A stretch of DNA of 64,000 bases, taken from Eonycteris spelaea. Lineage: Eukaryota; Chordata; Mammalia; Chiroptera; Pteropodidae. A program made the translations under genes and the position numbers. Under the pieces are notes generated by a model. That model did not search any database. It saw nothing but the letters and a program-made list of their open reading frames with translations, and was not told the origin of the DNA. The stretch spans positions 2,633,001 through 2,697,000 of the forward strand of contig PUFA01000165.1 of the NCBI GenBank assembly GCA_003508835.1. Reading direction: 5' to 3'. Shown piece by piece: positions 1 to 10,379 of this stretch (the stretch's first letter is position 1; each line of letters starts with the position of its first letter).

Positions 1-124
1 GCTTTTCAGAGGGTTTTATTTGGATCTGTCTGAAAATGAACATTTCCCCAGGAATGCTCTGGGCAGCATTGTTAATAAAATATGAGGCTCTACAATTAAT
101 CTGGGGTTAAATATCACCTCTACT

Positions 125-300
125 GTGTGTGGACCTTGGGTCTCACATTTCTCTGAGTCTCAGTTTCCTTGCCTACAAAATAGGAATAGCACTAATAAGA
201 GTCACCTTCAGGATATCAAAATGCATAAAGAGGAGCATATTGAACAATTCCTAGCACAGTGTCTGGCAGAAAGCAAGCACTCAGTACATAGTGCTTTTAT
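125..300 (+). repeat. MIR SINE
   Basis: Core-SINE of the mammal-wide MIR family in sense orientation. It carries the conserved block tctgagtctcagtttccttg at about 149-172, followed by the low-complexity 'aaaataggaatag' stretch. It ends in 'cacagtgtctggcagaaagcaagcactcagtacatagtgc', the usual MIR 3' region, with several substitutions. It is an old fossil with no coding role. The open frame running through it (125-397) has no recognisable product. Confidence 0.8.
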
Positions 301-404
301 TTTTCCTCAAACTTTTTATCACCATTATTTTCAGAATAGCCCCCCCAAATTTTCACATGACATTGTTTATCAGAGTGACCTCCGATTCCTCAGGTGATAT
401 TGTT

Positions 405-608
405 GTTAAAATATGAGATCATACTGCGTGGGTTTACATGTAGGCTCTGCAACTTACTAGCTGGGTGACATGGGCAAAGTCACTTAAGCTCTGTGAACTG
501 TAGTTTTTAATCATATCGTGGGGATGAATATATCTGAAGGGTTGTGAGAGGTAAATGGTATTCAATATAGCATCTGGCATATATTGAGGGTCCAATAAAT
601 AGTAATTC
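405..608 (+). repeat. MIR SINE
   Basis: Second sense MIR copy, including the tRNA-related/core part 'gctctgcaacttactagctg' and 'gggcaaagtcacttaagc'. The 3' part reads 'catctggcatatattgagggtccaataaat'. It is heavily diverged but colinear with the family. Confidence 0.8.
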
Positions 609-727
609 ATGTTGATGATAATGATGATGATGTCGATCAGGAAGAAAAAGGCAAGAATGATGCTATAGATTGCATAAAAAACTATCACAAAATGTTCTTT
701 CTGGTTATTGCTAGCATGTTCACTGGA

Positions 728-836
728 GACTGCAAGTCCTTAAAAGCAGGAACAACATCTGGTTTGCTTTCATTTTGTTACTTAGTAACCAGCATATAGT
801 AGCTGCTCAATAAATATTTGTTGAATAAACCAATAC
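728..836 (+). repeat. L2 LINE 3' end
   Basis: Sense 3' terminus of an L2 element. The stretch from 'ccttaaaagcaggaacaac' to 'gtagctgctcaataaatatttg' and 'ttgaataaa' has the L2 tail order: a 'gcaggga' block, then 'agtaggtgctcaataaatat', then TGAATGAA-like units. Only about 110 bp remain. Confidence 0.7.
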
Positions 837-887
837 GTTGATAAAGGAATGCTTTGATGATATAAAAATAAATTATTTCACATATTA

Positions 888-1108
888 ACAATTCTGGCTT
901 TGGAGTCAGATAAATATGTTTATTTTTTACTTTATTTACTATGCAAATTTAGATAAGTTACTTGATTTCTCTCTGTCTCAGAATCTCTCTCTGTAAAATG
1001 GAGATAATGACAGATCCTACTCAAAGGTATGTGAGAGTTAAATGAGATAATGTATGTAAAGAGCTTAGCACTATGCCTGAAACATAGTTTGTGCTTAATA
1101 GAAGTTAG
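888..1108 (+). repeat. MIR SINE
   Basis: Third sense MIR. It contains 'ttctctctgtctcagaatctctctctgtaaaatgg' (core), 'gagttaaatgagataatgta' and 'agagcttagcactatgcctg' in the family order. The three sense MIR copies and the L2 tail in the first 1.1 kb are independent old insertions. Confidence 0.8.
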
Positions 1109-1109
1109 C

Positions 1110-2370
1110 TACTATGTACTGAATAGACAAGTCACCATTTGACCCTAACTGACCAGAAAGAAGGCTAATGTAACTCAGTTCATTTGAACTCATGTCATGT
1201 TTTCTTAATGTGCCGAAATATTCTTTCAGGTTAGAAGTGCACAGTGTTTAGGAAGCCTAGCCATCTTCTAATACCCATCAAGATGGCAAAAATAAATGTG
1301 GGGCCAATTGCCTTCTGCGAAGTGTTCATAGCTCCCACTTGGTAATTTGGTTTCAATGCACCATTACAATTAAACACGCACAGAGCAAGCCTTTTGATTC
1401 TTATCATTTCTGGTAAGGATGAGCATTTTCAATCTGCTGCATTTACATCCATTTAGATAATGATGATGGTGCCAACAGATTTCTTCCATTCCACTCTGCC
1501 TTTCATTCAAAAAGCAGGCCCAGAGGTGCTCTTAGAGACCACATTTATAGATTACTTCCATCATTATGAAGCTGCAGAAATCCCTAGAGTAGCAGGAAGA
1601 ACATATTAACTTTTTCCTATGACACTGCACAAACACCAGATTATGAAAGCAAATGGCAAATAACTCACCCAGTTGAAAATGTAAGGGAAATCTATGAAGC
1701 CAGAAAGAAAGAAAAAAGCCACATTGAATAGTGCTATAATTTAGCTAGATTTCAAATAACAAAGAATCCACAAACTAATGTCACTTCCTCTGGCTCTCTG
1801 AACTTAATGAAGAATTTGTTTAGGTGAACAAATCAACAGGAAGGGAGAAGAATCCATCTCACTCATCACCACCCACATACCCTGTCATGAGGTAATATGG
1901 CCCACAACAGATAAGAGAGTGAATGAACTAAACCCTGGGCTTGCATTGCATGTTACTCAGGTCTGAATCCTAAGCACTGATGTTTTGAGAATCTCCCACT
2001 ATGAAGACTGAAAGGAGACTTCATTCTTCAGAGATGCTCATGCCCAGGCTTATTTCTCTCAAAAGCCCCTATTCCCTTGTCTATGTTTTTTGCTTGTTTT
2101 GTCATGCATCAGAGAAAATATAGACCTTCATTTGTGCAGAGATTGAATTATATCAGTAATCTGTAACTCTATTACTCTGTCATAAATTCTTTGGGTATAT
2201 GATGGATGCTCTGGACCAGCTACTCGGACATATGTGTGCACAATTATCCCCACAGGTTCAATTACAATTTAACATCCATTTTAGAGGAAATTCATTGAAA
2301 GTTGCAGTTTACCTGTGGACACCTGGTCAAAAACTCCCATGCCAATTGATTTATAAGAGTGAGCCACTGT
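1110..2370. other. No recognised gene or repeat
   Basis: About 1.26 kb of AT-rich sequence without a long open frame, recognisable repeat or RNA gene. It may be single-copy spacer. Confidence 0.5.
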
Positions 2371-2371
2371 C

Positions 2372-2535
2372 TGACATTCATTTATTCATTCATTCATTCA
2401 AGAATTCAAGATTTACAGAACCATGTGTTTTAAGCACTATGCTAGGTCCTAGGATTACAGAGGTAAATAAAGCACTGCCTCTGTGTCTATGGATTCACAG
2501 TTTGATCAAGGGTGATAACTGCCTCAGTCGAGGTA
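2372..2535 (-). repeat. L2-type LINE fragment, antisense
   Basis: Starts with 'catttattcattcattcattc' and continues 'taagcactatgctaggtcctaggattacagaggtaaataaagcactgcctctgtg'. This is the reverse complement of the L2 3' region: a TGAATGAA tail, then 'gtgcctagcacatag', then the block before it. The diverged stretch to about 3,110 looks like a continuation of the same very old repeat, but I cannot set its end. Confidence 0.65.
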
Positions 2536-3145
2536 CAAAAATATACTGAGGGTGGGTAAGAGGATACGTTACTAAGCGTGGCTCAGGATGTTAAGAAAGG
2601 CACTATGGAAAAAGTGATGTCTGAGTACAGTGTTCAAGATGTATAAACCCGCCAAGAAGTTGGGGGTGATGACAGTCATTGCTGCCAGAGACAACAGTAA
2701 GGACAAAAGCTTGGAATTGTGAAAAAGTCTGGCAGGATTGAGCAATATTAAGAGTTTTGTTGATCAGAAACAGGTATATAAGGGAGAAAAATGTTGAGAG
2801 GAAGCAGACCATACAGGTTTTGTCAGTCATGCTTACATAAAGTGATGACTTTATTCTGTGGTTAATGAGGAGCTCATAAAGAATTCTAAGCATAAAAGAG
2901 TGACGAAAGCATTTTTATGTTTTACAAAGATTATTCTATGATCTGTGTAGGAAAAACAAACCCAAGTTTCTGATGTCATTGCTAGTGACACATAAAAATA
3001 AAAGCATGCAGTTAAGTCAGTTTGTAGACTACTCAAAAAGCCCTGTGGGAAAGGAAGTGTATTTTTAGAGTAATGCAGTGTCTGGTACCCAGTGGGGATA
3101 GACATGTAATATTAAGAGATGATGATGGGAGCTTCACAAGTTGAA

Positions 3146-3150
3146 GCGCG

Positions 3151-3201
<51 letters not shown>
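3146..3201. repeat. (CG)7(CA)21 microsatellite
   Basis: A perfect alternating purine-pyrimidine tract: about seven CG units pass directly into about 21 CA units. It is flanked by the small inverted pair 'gcttcacaagttgaagc' on the left and 'ccagcttcaagg' on the right. Such tracts can adopt left-handed Z-DNA under negative supercoiling (established for (CG)n and (CA)n). No gene lies nearby in the window. Confidence 0.95.
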
Positions 3202-3202
<1 letters not shown>

Positions 3203-3564
3203 AGCTTCAAGGTTGTCTCCATAGTAATATAAATGTCCTGCATCCTGATATGCTGTCCCCAGTGGGAAAAGTTAGCACAACTACAATGGGAAATGCGCAG
3301 GCAACTTGCATTACTCAGAACTGCCTTAGACTAACAAGAAACTGGTAATACGAAATGGTTAACAGTTACTATGGAGATCAGAGGTTATTGTAGGTCTTTA
3401 TTTTTCCTCAAAAGATATTGAGATTCAATCAAAATTCAGGTAAATCCACTGGACGGTGTCTTGTATTTGAACATTTGTCACCTGTCCTGGTAACAGTAGC
3501 TGAAAACTCAACTCTTCCCCTTCATTCTTTCTCCTATTTTCTGCAAGTACTCCTACACCCTGTA

Positions 3565-3735
3565 GTGGTTCAAAGCCTGAATTTTGGATTAGGATATAGC
3601 TGTAAAATGGGGATAACATAATGTTCCTACCACCTTGGGTTGATTTGAGGAGTGAATTGAATGAGAACAATGCAAATACTATGCTCAGCACATTGCTGTC
3701 ACAGGAAAAATACTCAACAAATGCTATTATTATTT
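3565..3735 (+). repeat. MIR SINE, internally shortened
   Basis: 'gtggttcaaagcctgaattttgg' begins the core region. Then 'ctgtaaaatggggataac' and 'gctcagcacattgctgtcac' follow, and the copy ends 'tactcaacaaatgctattatta'. The part normally between the first two blocks is missing. Confidence 0.75.
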
Positions 3736-4335
3736 ATACGATCATTTTTATTAGAATTATATACTGCTCTGTAGACTGCCAGTGTTTAATCATAATATAC
3801 ACTCTGAAAATGTTCTCGTATCAATAATATTCTTCTAAAATATGAGATTGAATGGTGGCGCAGAATGGCATTGTACAGATTATGTCATTAACAATCTAAT
3901 TTCATGTCTTCTTAATCTTAAATGACGCCTGATCTTCTTCTTAGGAAGCAAGAGGAAATGTTAGTAAGGCAATTAAGGGCTTAGCCATATACATCTGACG
4001 TAAGGATTCATTTTTTTTTCATTTCAACTAGATGAAGCAGAAATTATCTTTTGTTAGACTGCTTTTCTCTATAGATCATTATAGGTTCAGTATAAAGTAT
4101 AAAGAATATTTTTTATACCTCTAAGAGATATTTATTATCCTCATTATCAAATTGACTTTTTAACAACATATTTCACCTTTGAAGTGGCACTGCCACAGGG
4201 CTCTGGGCTTCTCCGTTAAGAGTGGTACAGCTTTGCCACTTCAAAGAGAGTCTCAATGGGTGACTTGAAAAGATGATAATCCTCCAAGTTCTGCTTAATA
4301 ATAATATCGACGGTAACAGAAAAAAAAAAAAAAAC
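3736..4335. other. No recognised gene; poly(A) run at its right edge
   Basis: AT-rich sequence with no recognised repeat or coding potential. A run of about 15 A (4,320-4,334) sits at the boundary with the next MIR. It lacks a recognisable source element or target duplication and is most likely a local expansion. Confidence 0.45.
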
Positions 4336-4545
4336 AACCAACAGCTAATATGATTGAGAACTTGTATGCCGAGCCGTTTCAAGCATTTTACATCTATTAG
4401 TTCAGTTGCTTCTCCCAAGAACTCTTAGAGGTAACTATGGCTTTTAGTCACATTTAACAGATGGAGAAACAGAGATATTATTTCCTCATCCACACAAGGG
4501 GGATGTTACTATCTACCGGTAAGCATCACAGGGCAGACTGAAAAC
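4336..4545 (-). repeat. MIR SINE, antisense
   Basis: Antisense MIR order: 'tttcaagcattttacatcta', 'ttagaggtaactatgg' and 'aacagatggagaaacagaga'. The last is the reverse complement of the MIR core 'ctgagtttccatctgtt'. Confidence 0.7.
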
Positions 4546-4899
4546 AAAATGCTATGAAAATGTAAATGCAGTAACACTTTAGGGTATTATTAACATCTCA
4601 GACATGAGTAAGGCAATGATTACGATCTTTGCTTGCAGATGAAAAAACCAACATGTCTTCGACATGGTAAAAACAAGGTTGCAGCTTATGTTCAGTCTCA
4701 TAGTTTCCAAGTCCCGGGATGATTTTGATAGCAATGCACTGCGGGGTTTCATAGGCTTCTCTCCTTCCACAAATCAATAAATCCTTTACCAAGTGGAAAA
4801 CTCATGCTCTAATGTTAGCAAGTAATTAGGGAATAGTGTGGGTTTTGCAGAGAGAATAATTTTTCTGAGTAAAAATGACTTTCAATGTTAAAAATGATG

Positions 4900-5465
4900 C
4901 CTGATCTTTATAAAATGGTGAAACATGAGGAAGAAAAAGTAATCACATCTCTGTAACCCAGAGAGGGATGTTAATAACATTCTGGTGATTAGCCTTTCCA
5001 TCATATAGTCACACTCAAACACACACTTTACTGACATGGAATTCTGCAGTTTGTAATGTGTTTTTCGTTTTCTAATATTAATTTATAAATATTAGTGTTG
5101 ATACTAATAATGAATTAATTAAAATTAAAACTAGCATATCATTGTTTTTAATATCTGCAAAGTTCAGTTAACCAAAACTTATTTAACCAATCTCCATTAA
5201 TAGACATTATGCTATTTTCCTTTTTTATTAATCACAAAAATTTGGTGAACCACTTTGGCATAATCCTTGGTGTACTCCTCTGATTATCTCCTTATGGTAG
5301 ATTAGAAGCAGAATTGCCTAATCAAAGGATATACACATTTTACATTGTGATTCATAGTTATTTGATTGTAATATCTACATAATTGGTTTTCCCAAAGACC
5401 GCATAGGAGAGGTTCCATTTCTTCCTGGTTAACAAAACTGTGAAAACTTTTCATATTATTTTCTT
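4900..5465 (-). repeat. Old L1 (L1M-type) 3' part, antisense
   Basis: Reverse complement of the 3' part of an old L1. The segment around 5,268-5,340 ('ttggtgtactcctctgattatctcc', then 'gcagaattgcctaatcaaagg') matches the order seen in antisense L1M ORF2 3' ends. No frame is open. Confidence 0.6.
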
Positions 5466-6700
5466 AGGTAAATGATGTTAGAGAACACAAATCCCAACAG
5501 GTCTGAAGATTTAGCTCTGTTCCTATTCGTTTCACTCTCACCCAGTTCATGTGTCTTAAGGGAATAACAGTTTGCAATTGAATTAACTCAATAACAACTT
5601 TAAAATATTGTTTGTAACGCCTGCAGAGATATATACTGGGATCTCAGGAAATCCAATTGATGGATCTTATAGCAATCTAGGAAGAACTTGCTCCTGCTGA
5701 CTGGTGATATTTAAAACTTAAAAAAAAAAAAAATTACCAGGTTGCCACTGTGAAGTGTCTTATGTATTTGCACTGTCATCTCTGTTTCTGGAAAGAACCA
5801 GTCAGTTATTTACAAACTGTTCGCTGTGATATCTGGGATAAAAATAAATTCTCCATGCATCACTTCAGAAATTCAGCTTTTCAAATACACAGACAAGCAT
5901 ATTGCCCTATTATAAATAGGGAAAAAAGACCACATTCCATAGACTCATTGATGCCTGAAATTTTAGAATAAATCAACTATTACTCAAAAGTCTTTCTTGA
6001 TTTATTAATCCAGTATCACTGTATAAAAAGCGAAATTTTCAATGATTCTCCATTCTGGGGTGACACACAGCACAGATGTACTAGAGACACGTGGGGGAAG
6101 AACATTTTTTATTTGACATATACTGTCTCATTGCATTCTAATTACATTCACCCTTGGCTGTCTAGGCATGAGTAGAATATCAATGGCATTTGAAACATTA
6201 CAAAAAATAAAGTGCAGAAAATTTAAATCTCCAAATCGTGTGTTTTCCTAAGAGATTATTAATTCAGTGGTTTGGCATCATATAACAAGCTAGTAAATTT
6301 TGATGTTAAAAAAAATCAATAGTGCTTTATTTGAAATGCAAGTATAGAGGGTTTATTTGTTTGTTTAAACAAATTTCCACTCCTGGCCCCATCCTGGGTG
6401 GTAGATTTCTTCCTTCACATCTCTCAGGAGAAGAAAATGAGCTTCTATAAAATTGCAAATGATAAGTACTCAACAAAAAGAATAACAGTAAAGAAAATTC
6501 TCATCCTGGGAGGTTTGGAAGCAATAAGCAACTTGTCCCTTCCCATTTCACAAGAGAATTGCATTTCGTTTTTCAAATACAGGTTCTCAGCACGCCTGGG
6601 TTCACAGGGCCTCCAGGCTAAGGCTTACAAGGAGCGGTGGAAACATCCTTTCCTCTGCTTGCTCCCAGGTTGCTGTTTCGATGGAAACTAATTACAATGC
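5466..6700. other. No recognised gene or repeat
   Basis: AT-rich sequence with an A-run at 5,720-5,733 and short chance open frames only (for example 5,750-5,971 and 6,398-6,691). Neither frame has a recognisable domain. I see no splice-framed exon or conserved protein. Confidence 0.45.
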
Positions 6701-6704
6701 GTTT

Positions 6705-6838
6705 GCAGAGCACTTTACAATTTTTTAAAGAACTTACCTCATTTGACCCTTAATAGGGGGAAGGTGGATGCTTATTAATAACTCAGTTTTATCAGAAAAA
6801 AATTAAGCTCAGAAATAATTGCCCAAAGTAACAAGAAA
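6705..6838 (-). repeat. MIR SINE, antisense
   Basis: 'cagagcactttacaat', 'ttacctcatttgaccctta' and 'agctcagaaataattgcccaaag' give the antisense MIR order. It is diverged. Confidence 0.6.
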
Positions 6839-6847
6839 AATGTAACT

Positions 6848-6935
6848 TAAATAATGCTTGGCACATAGTATGCCTTCACTCGATGGGTGCTGCTATTATT
6901 GTTGCTATGTTGTTGTTATTATTATTATTACCACC
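6848..6935 (+). repeat. MIR SINE 3' end
   Basis: 'taatgcttggcacatagtatgcc' followed by 'gggtgctgctattattgttg' and an (ATT)n run is the sense MIR 3' end. It sits about 10 bp after an antisense MIR, forming an inverted pair. Confidence 0.65.
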
Positions 6936-7574
6936 ACCGGGGGCCTTAACAAGACCAAAGCCAATGATCAACTCTCAAATGTTGTTTATTCTTTCCCCAG
7001 CCAGGTTTTTAATTATAGTAACATTTTGCATCTCTTAGAAAGATTCTGAAAATCAAAAGGACCTTCTATTGTATTAACGTTATCCTGATTTCTAAGTATA
7101 TCCTACACCTGATGTTCAAGTTTTGTAAACAAGGTAGATAGAATTATTTATCCCATAAGGCATAATTACCATCAAATTCATACTATTTTAAAGAAAAGGA
7201 AGTGGAATCATTGTCTCTCTTAAGCTAAGTGACTGATTCAGAAGGATTAACACTAAAATATAACATCATTTAAAATATTTTTGTTTAAAATACATGTCAT
7301 ATTTTCAGAGCATTTTCCATAGCTTTATTTTAAAATTTGGGTGTTTATTTTTGAAAAGTAACACTGTAATAGTCTTCATTTCATTCAAGTGCATATTTAT
7401 TTCCAATAATTCTAATATAATAATTGTAATAGGTGAAATATTTTAGATAATATTACATAGTAAATAGTGTGATAATTATTTTCCCATTTTTGCTTATTTT
7501 ATAGCTCGGTGTGAATTTTAAAGAAGATATTTATGAAAGTGCTTTGAAAAGCCAAAATTGTACCTTAAAAACTG

Positions 7575-7648
7575 ATAATAATAGGTAATAATACCTATAA
7601 TAAGAGGGATTAATTACCTAATAATAGGTAATGATAATAATAGGTAAG
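7575..7648. repeat. Cluster of short palindromic TAGGTAAT units
   Basis: 'taataggtaat' occurs three times in direct orientation, and its complement-like forms 'aatacctata' and 'ttaattacctaat' lie between them. One result is the near-palindrome ttacctaataataggtaa. This is a local duplication of unknown origin just upstream of an antisense MIR. Confidence 0.6.
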
Positions 7649-7649
7649 A

Positions 7650-7835
7650 GAGAAGTACATGTGTTAAGTACACATATGCTTTACATGTGCCATCTTATAT
7701 AGTTTATAATAATTCTATGGAATAAGAAATATTATTAACCTCTTTTCAGATGAGAAAACCAAGGTTCAGAGAACTATAATAACTCAGTCTAAAAACTGGC
7801 AAAACTGGCTTAATTCCAAAGTCTCTGTTCTTTTT
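7650..7835 (-). repeat. MIR SINE, antisense
   Basis: 'gctttacatgtgccatctta', 'ttattaacctcttttcagatgag' and 'aaaccaaggttcagagaa' follow the antisense MIR order. Confidence 0.75.
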
Positions 7836-8520
7836 CTCCAAATTTATTATTAATTTTCAAACATATACAAACATTGAGAAAAGCATAACACAATGAATAT
7901 TCATTTACTCATCACATAGATTTGACATTTTTAACACTTTATTTCCCTCCTTTCTTCCCTTCTTTCCTCTCTAGCAGAACTGTTTCAAAGTAAATTATAG
8001 GCAGCATATGCTTCACACACAATACATCTTGCATCTCCTAAGAATGAGGACATTCTCCTACACAATCACAATGCCATTATCAAACCTAAGATAACTTTCA
8101 ATAATTTCCTAGTATCATCTCATACTGAATTTATATTAAAATTTTTCTGAATTATCCCTCAAATGTTTTTTAATGGCTACATTTCACAAACACAAATCAA
8201 GTTTCATACTTTGCATTGGTTATGTCATTTTATTCTATGCCAGTTTCTTCCACCATATTCTTTAATGATAATGACTTTATGAAGAGACTAAGTGAGTTGT
8301 TTTGTTGAAGGTGTCACGTTCTGTATTTATGAGATTATTTCCTTGCAGTTTCTTTAACCTTTGCCTCTATTTCCTAAATTTGCAGTAACGCTCTCTGTTG
8401 TTAAATGTAAAAATTTTTAACTAAAAAGTACAGGATGTAAATAAATAGCTATCTTTAATCTTTAATTCTATCATTAACTAATGATGTTTGCCCTGATGGT
8501 AGAAAAGTTATTAGGGGTTC
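7836..8520 (-). repeat. Old L1 (L1ME-like) 3' UTR, antisense
   Basis: The order 'ttttcaaacatatacaaac', 'cagcatatgcttcacacac', 'catctcctaagaatgagg' and 'acattctcctacacaatcac', then a degenerate stretch with 'gagttgttttgttgaagg', matches the antisense 3' UTR of the old L1ME-type subfamilies. It is non-coding. Confidence 0.6.
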
Positions 8521-9150
8521 AGTTTAAAGAACAGACAAAATAGTGAAGATATTTCACACTTAGAATCTCTTTGGTGTAAAAATCTCATGTCTGACATTTT
8601 CAGATTTGGCTACAATTTCATTCACATGCATGAATTCTGGGTAGATTTAAGTACTTCTGTTTTTTGGAACTTTACCAAAAACACTTAAAAATTCTACAGT
8701 TTCTGCCAATTATGGTAAATCTGGCTAGATAATAGAGTGTTTTCTTTGCTATTTAAATGACATTCATAGAAATCTTGGAGTTCAGTCTTACTCGAAAAGT
8801 CCCAGAAGAGTCAATGAGCTGCTTTCCATTACTAATCTGTTATTTCTATAAAACTAAGCTTCTATTTAGACTTTATTTCATTGGCATAAGTTAACTAACT
8901 ACTGTATCCTGGCCTCACTAAATCTAGAAACTTCATGAAACAATGAAAAAGCTAACACCAAATCACCATGAACATGCTATAAAACTATAATAACGGCATA
9001 GTTTAAATCTGACATAAGCAGCATTACAAAATGATAAAGTTAGGGAGGTTGACAATTTGTAAGTATCAAGCCATATTTTAATTACTGAATATACTGATCA
9101 TAATGCATATTCACAAAACAGTAAGAATCATATTATCTGTTTGTTTTTTA
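8521..9150. other. No recognised gene or repeat
   Basis: AT-rich spacer with no open frame worth naming and no repeat I can place. Confidence 0.45.
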
Positions 9151-9154
9151 TTTC

Positions 9155-9365
9155 ATCAAGAATATATTTATTGGTTCATTTGTGCAACATATCCAGGGAA
9201 CAAAGAATAAGCCACAGTCTCCATCCTCCAGAAGTTTACTGTATAGTTGGGGGGGGGCAGTCACGTGAACAGTTATTTTTTAAATGATATGGTAAATGAT
9301 ATAATAGTAGACTAGGGGAGTGGAGATAAGGGGCACATAAGCCAGCCCTCCAGGTCTAGAAAAGG
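9155..9365 (-). repeat. L2-type fragment, antisense
   Basis: 'atatttattggttcatttgtg', 'acaaagaataagccacag' and 'tccagaagtttactgtatag' resemble the antisense L2 3' region. A run of nine G (9,249-9,257) follows. Strongly diverged. Confidence 0.45.
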
Positions 9366-9559
9366 GCTGGTGGTCTCAGTTTTTAGTTTATATAAAGATG
9401 AGAATCCAGGAGGTAGAAGAAAGTGGACTCAGTCTTAGAGTCATGACCTGAGACGAGGTTGAAGATCGAATGCCTAATATCTTACTCCTATCTTTGAGGG
9501 ACAAGCATGAGACGGCAACATAAGCATGACATGGGCAAGAAGAACTCAGGTTGCTACAC

Positions 9560-10080
9560 AGAGACAACTGGAAATGGGAGTAGGAGAGAGAGAGGGAGAG
9601 AGAAGAGGCAGAGACATCAGACAAAAAAAAAAAATCTCCCACTTAAGATATGCTTTAAAGACCAAAATTCTAAAACACAGGAGGAAACAGAACACTAACA
9701 CAGCCAACAAAATCAACAATTGGGAGAAGATTTCACTCCATACAAAATAAAATGATAAATGTGTAACCAACTTTAAAATAACTCTTTAGAATTTCCTAAG
9801 AAAATAACAACCAGACAACAAGAAAGGAAATTATGAAACCAAAACAAGGAAGAATAAAACAACAAAGAAGGATTTGAAAACCTAGAAATCCTGCAAATGA
9901 AAAATATAGTCATTGAAATAGAAAATAAGCTCAGTGACTCTATAGTCAATGAGAATATTTGTAAATTAAAAGGCAGTACTGGAAATTTCACAAAATATGC
10001 AGCATAGACCAAGAGACAAATACCATGAAAAGAGAAGCTGATGTATGGAGAGCTGATTGTGATAGTCCAATAGTCTAATT
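9560..10080 (+). repeat. HAL1/L1M-type element, ORF1-like part (left segment)
   Basis: A-rich sense sequence with the composition and word order of an old L1/HAL1 ORF1 coiled-coil region. Examples are 'caaatgaaaaatatagtcattg', 'aatagaaaataagctcagtgac' and 'caaaatatgcagcatagacc'. It is interrupted at about 10,080 by later insertions, and the same element appears to resume at about 12,765. Stops break all frames. Confidence 0.5.
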
Positions 10081-10093
10081 AAAATGACAGAAG

Positions 10094-10340
10094 ACGGATA
10101 GAGGGGAGGGGCCTTGAGGGGGCTGGTAGAATAGGTGAAGGGTTAAAGAAGCATAAATTAGTAGTTCATAGATGACCATGGGGATGGGGAACATGACATA
10201 GGGAATGCAGTTAGCATTAGTATGTTGGCTAAGTGAAGGGCCGGGGGAGGGAAGCAATTGGGGGAATCATTTTATGAACGATATAGATGTCTAAACAATA
10301 TACTGTATACTTAAAACTAATTAAAATAAATAAATATTTT
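10094..10340 (+). mobile_element. L1 3' end (5'-truncated), sense
   Basis: Sense L1 3' UTR: a G-rich stretch at 10,100-10,130, then 'agaataggtgaagggttaaag', 'gcataaattagtagttcat' and 'atactgtatacttaaaactaat', ending in an A/T-rich tail. It is flanked by an imperfect target duplication, taaaatgacagaag (10,080-10,093) and aaaaattacagaag (10,341-10,354), 12 of 14 matching. That supports an L1 insertion into the older element around it. Confidence 0.7.
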
Positions 10341-10379
10341 AAAAATTACAGAAGGAAGGGTGAAGGAGAATATATATAT

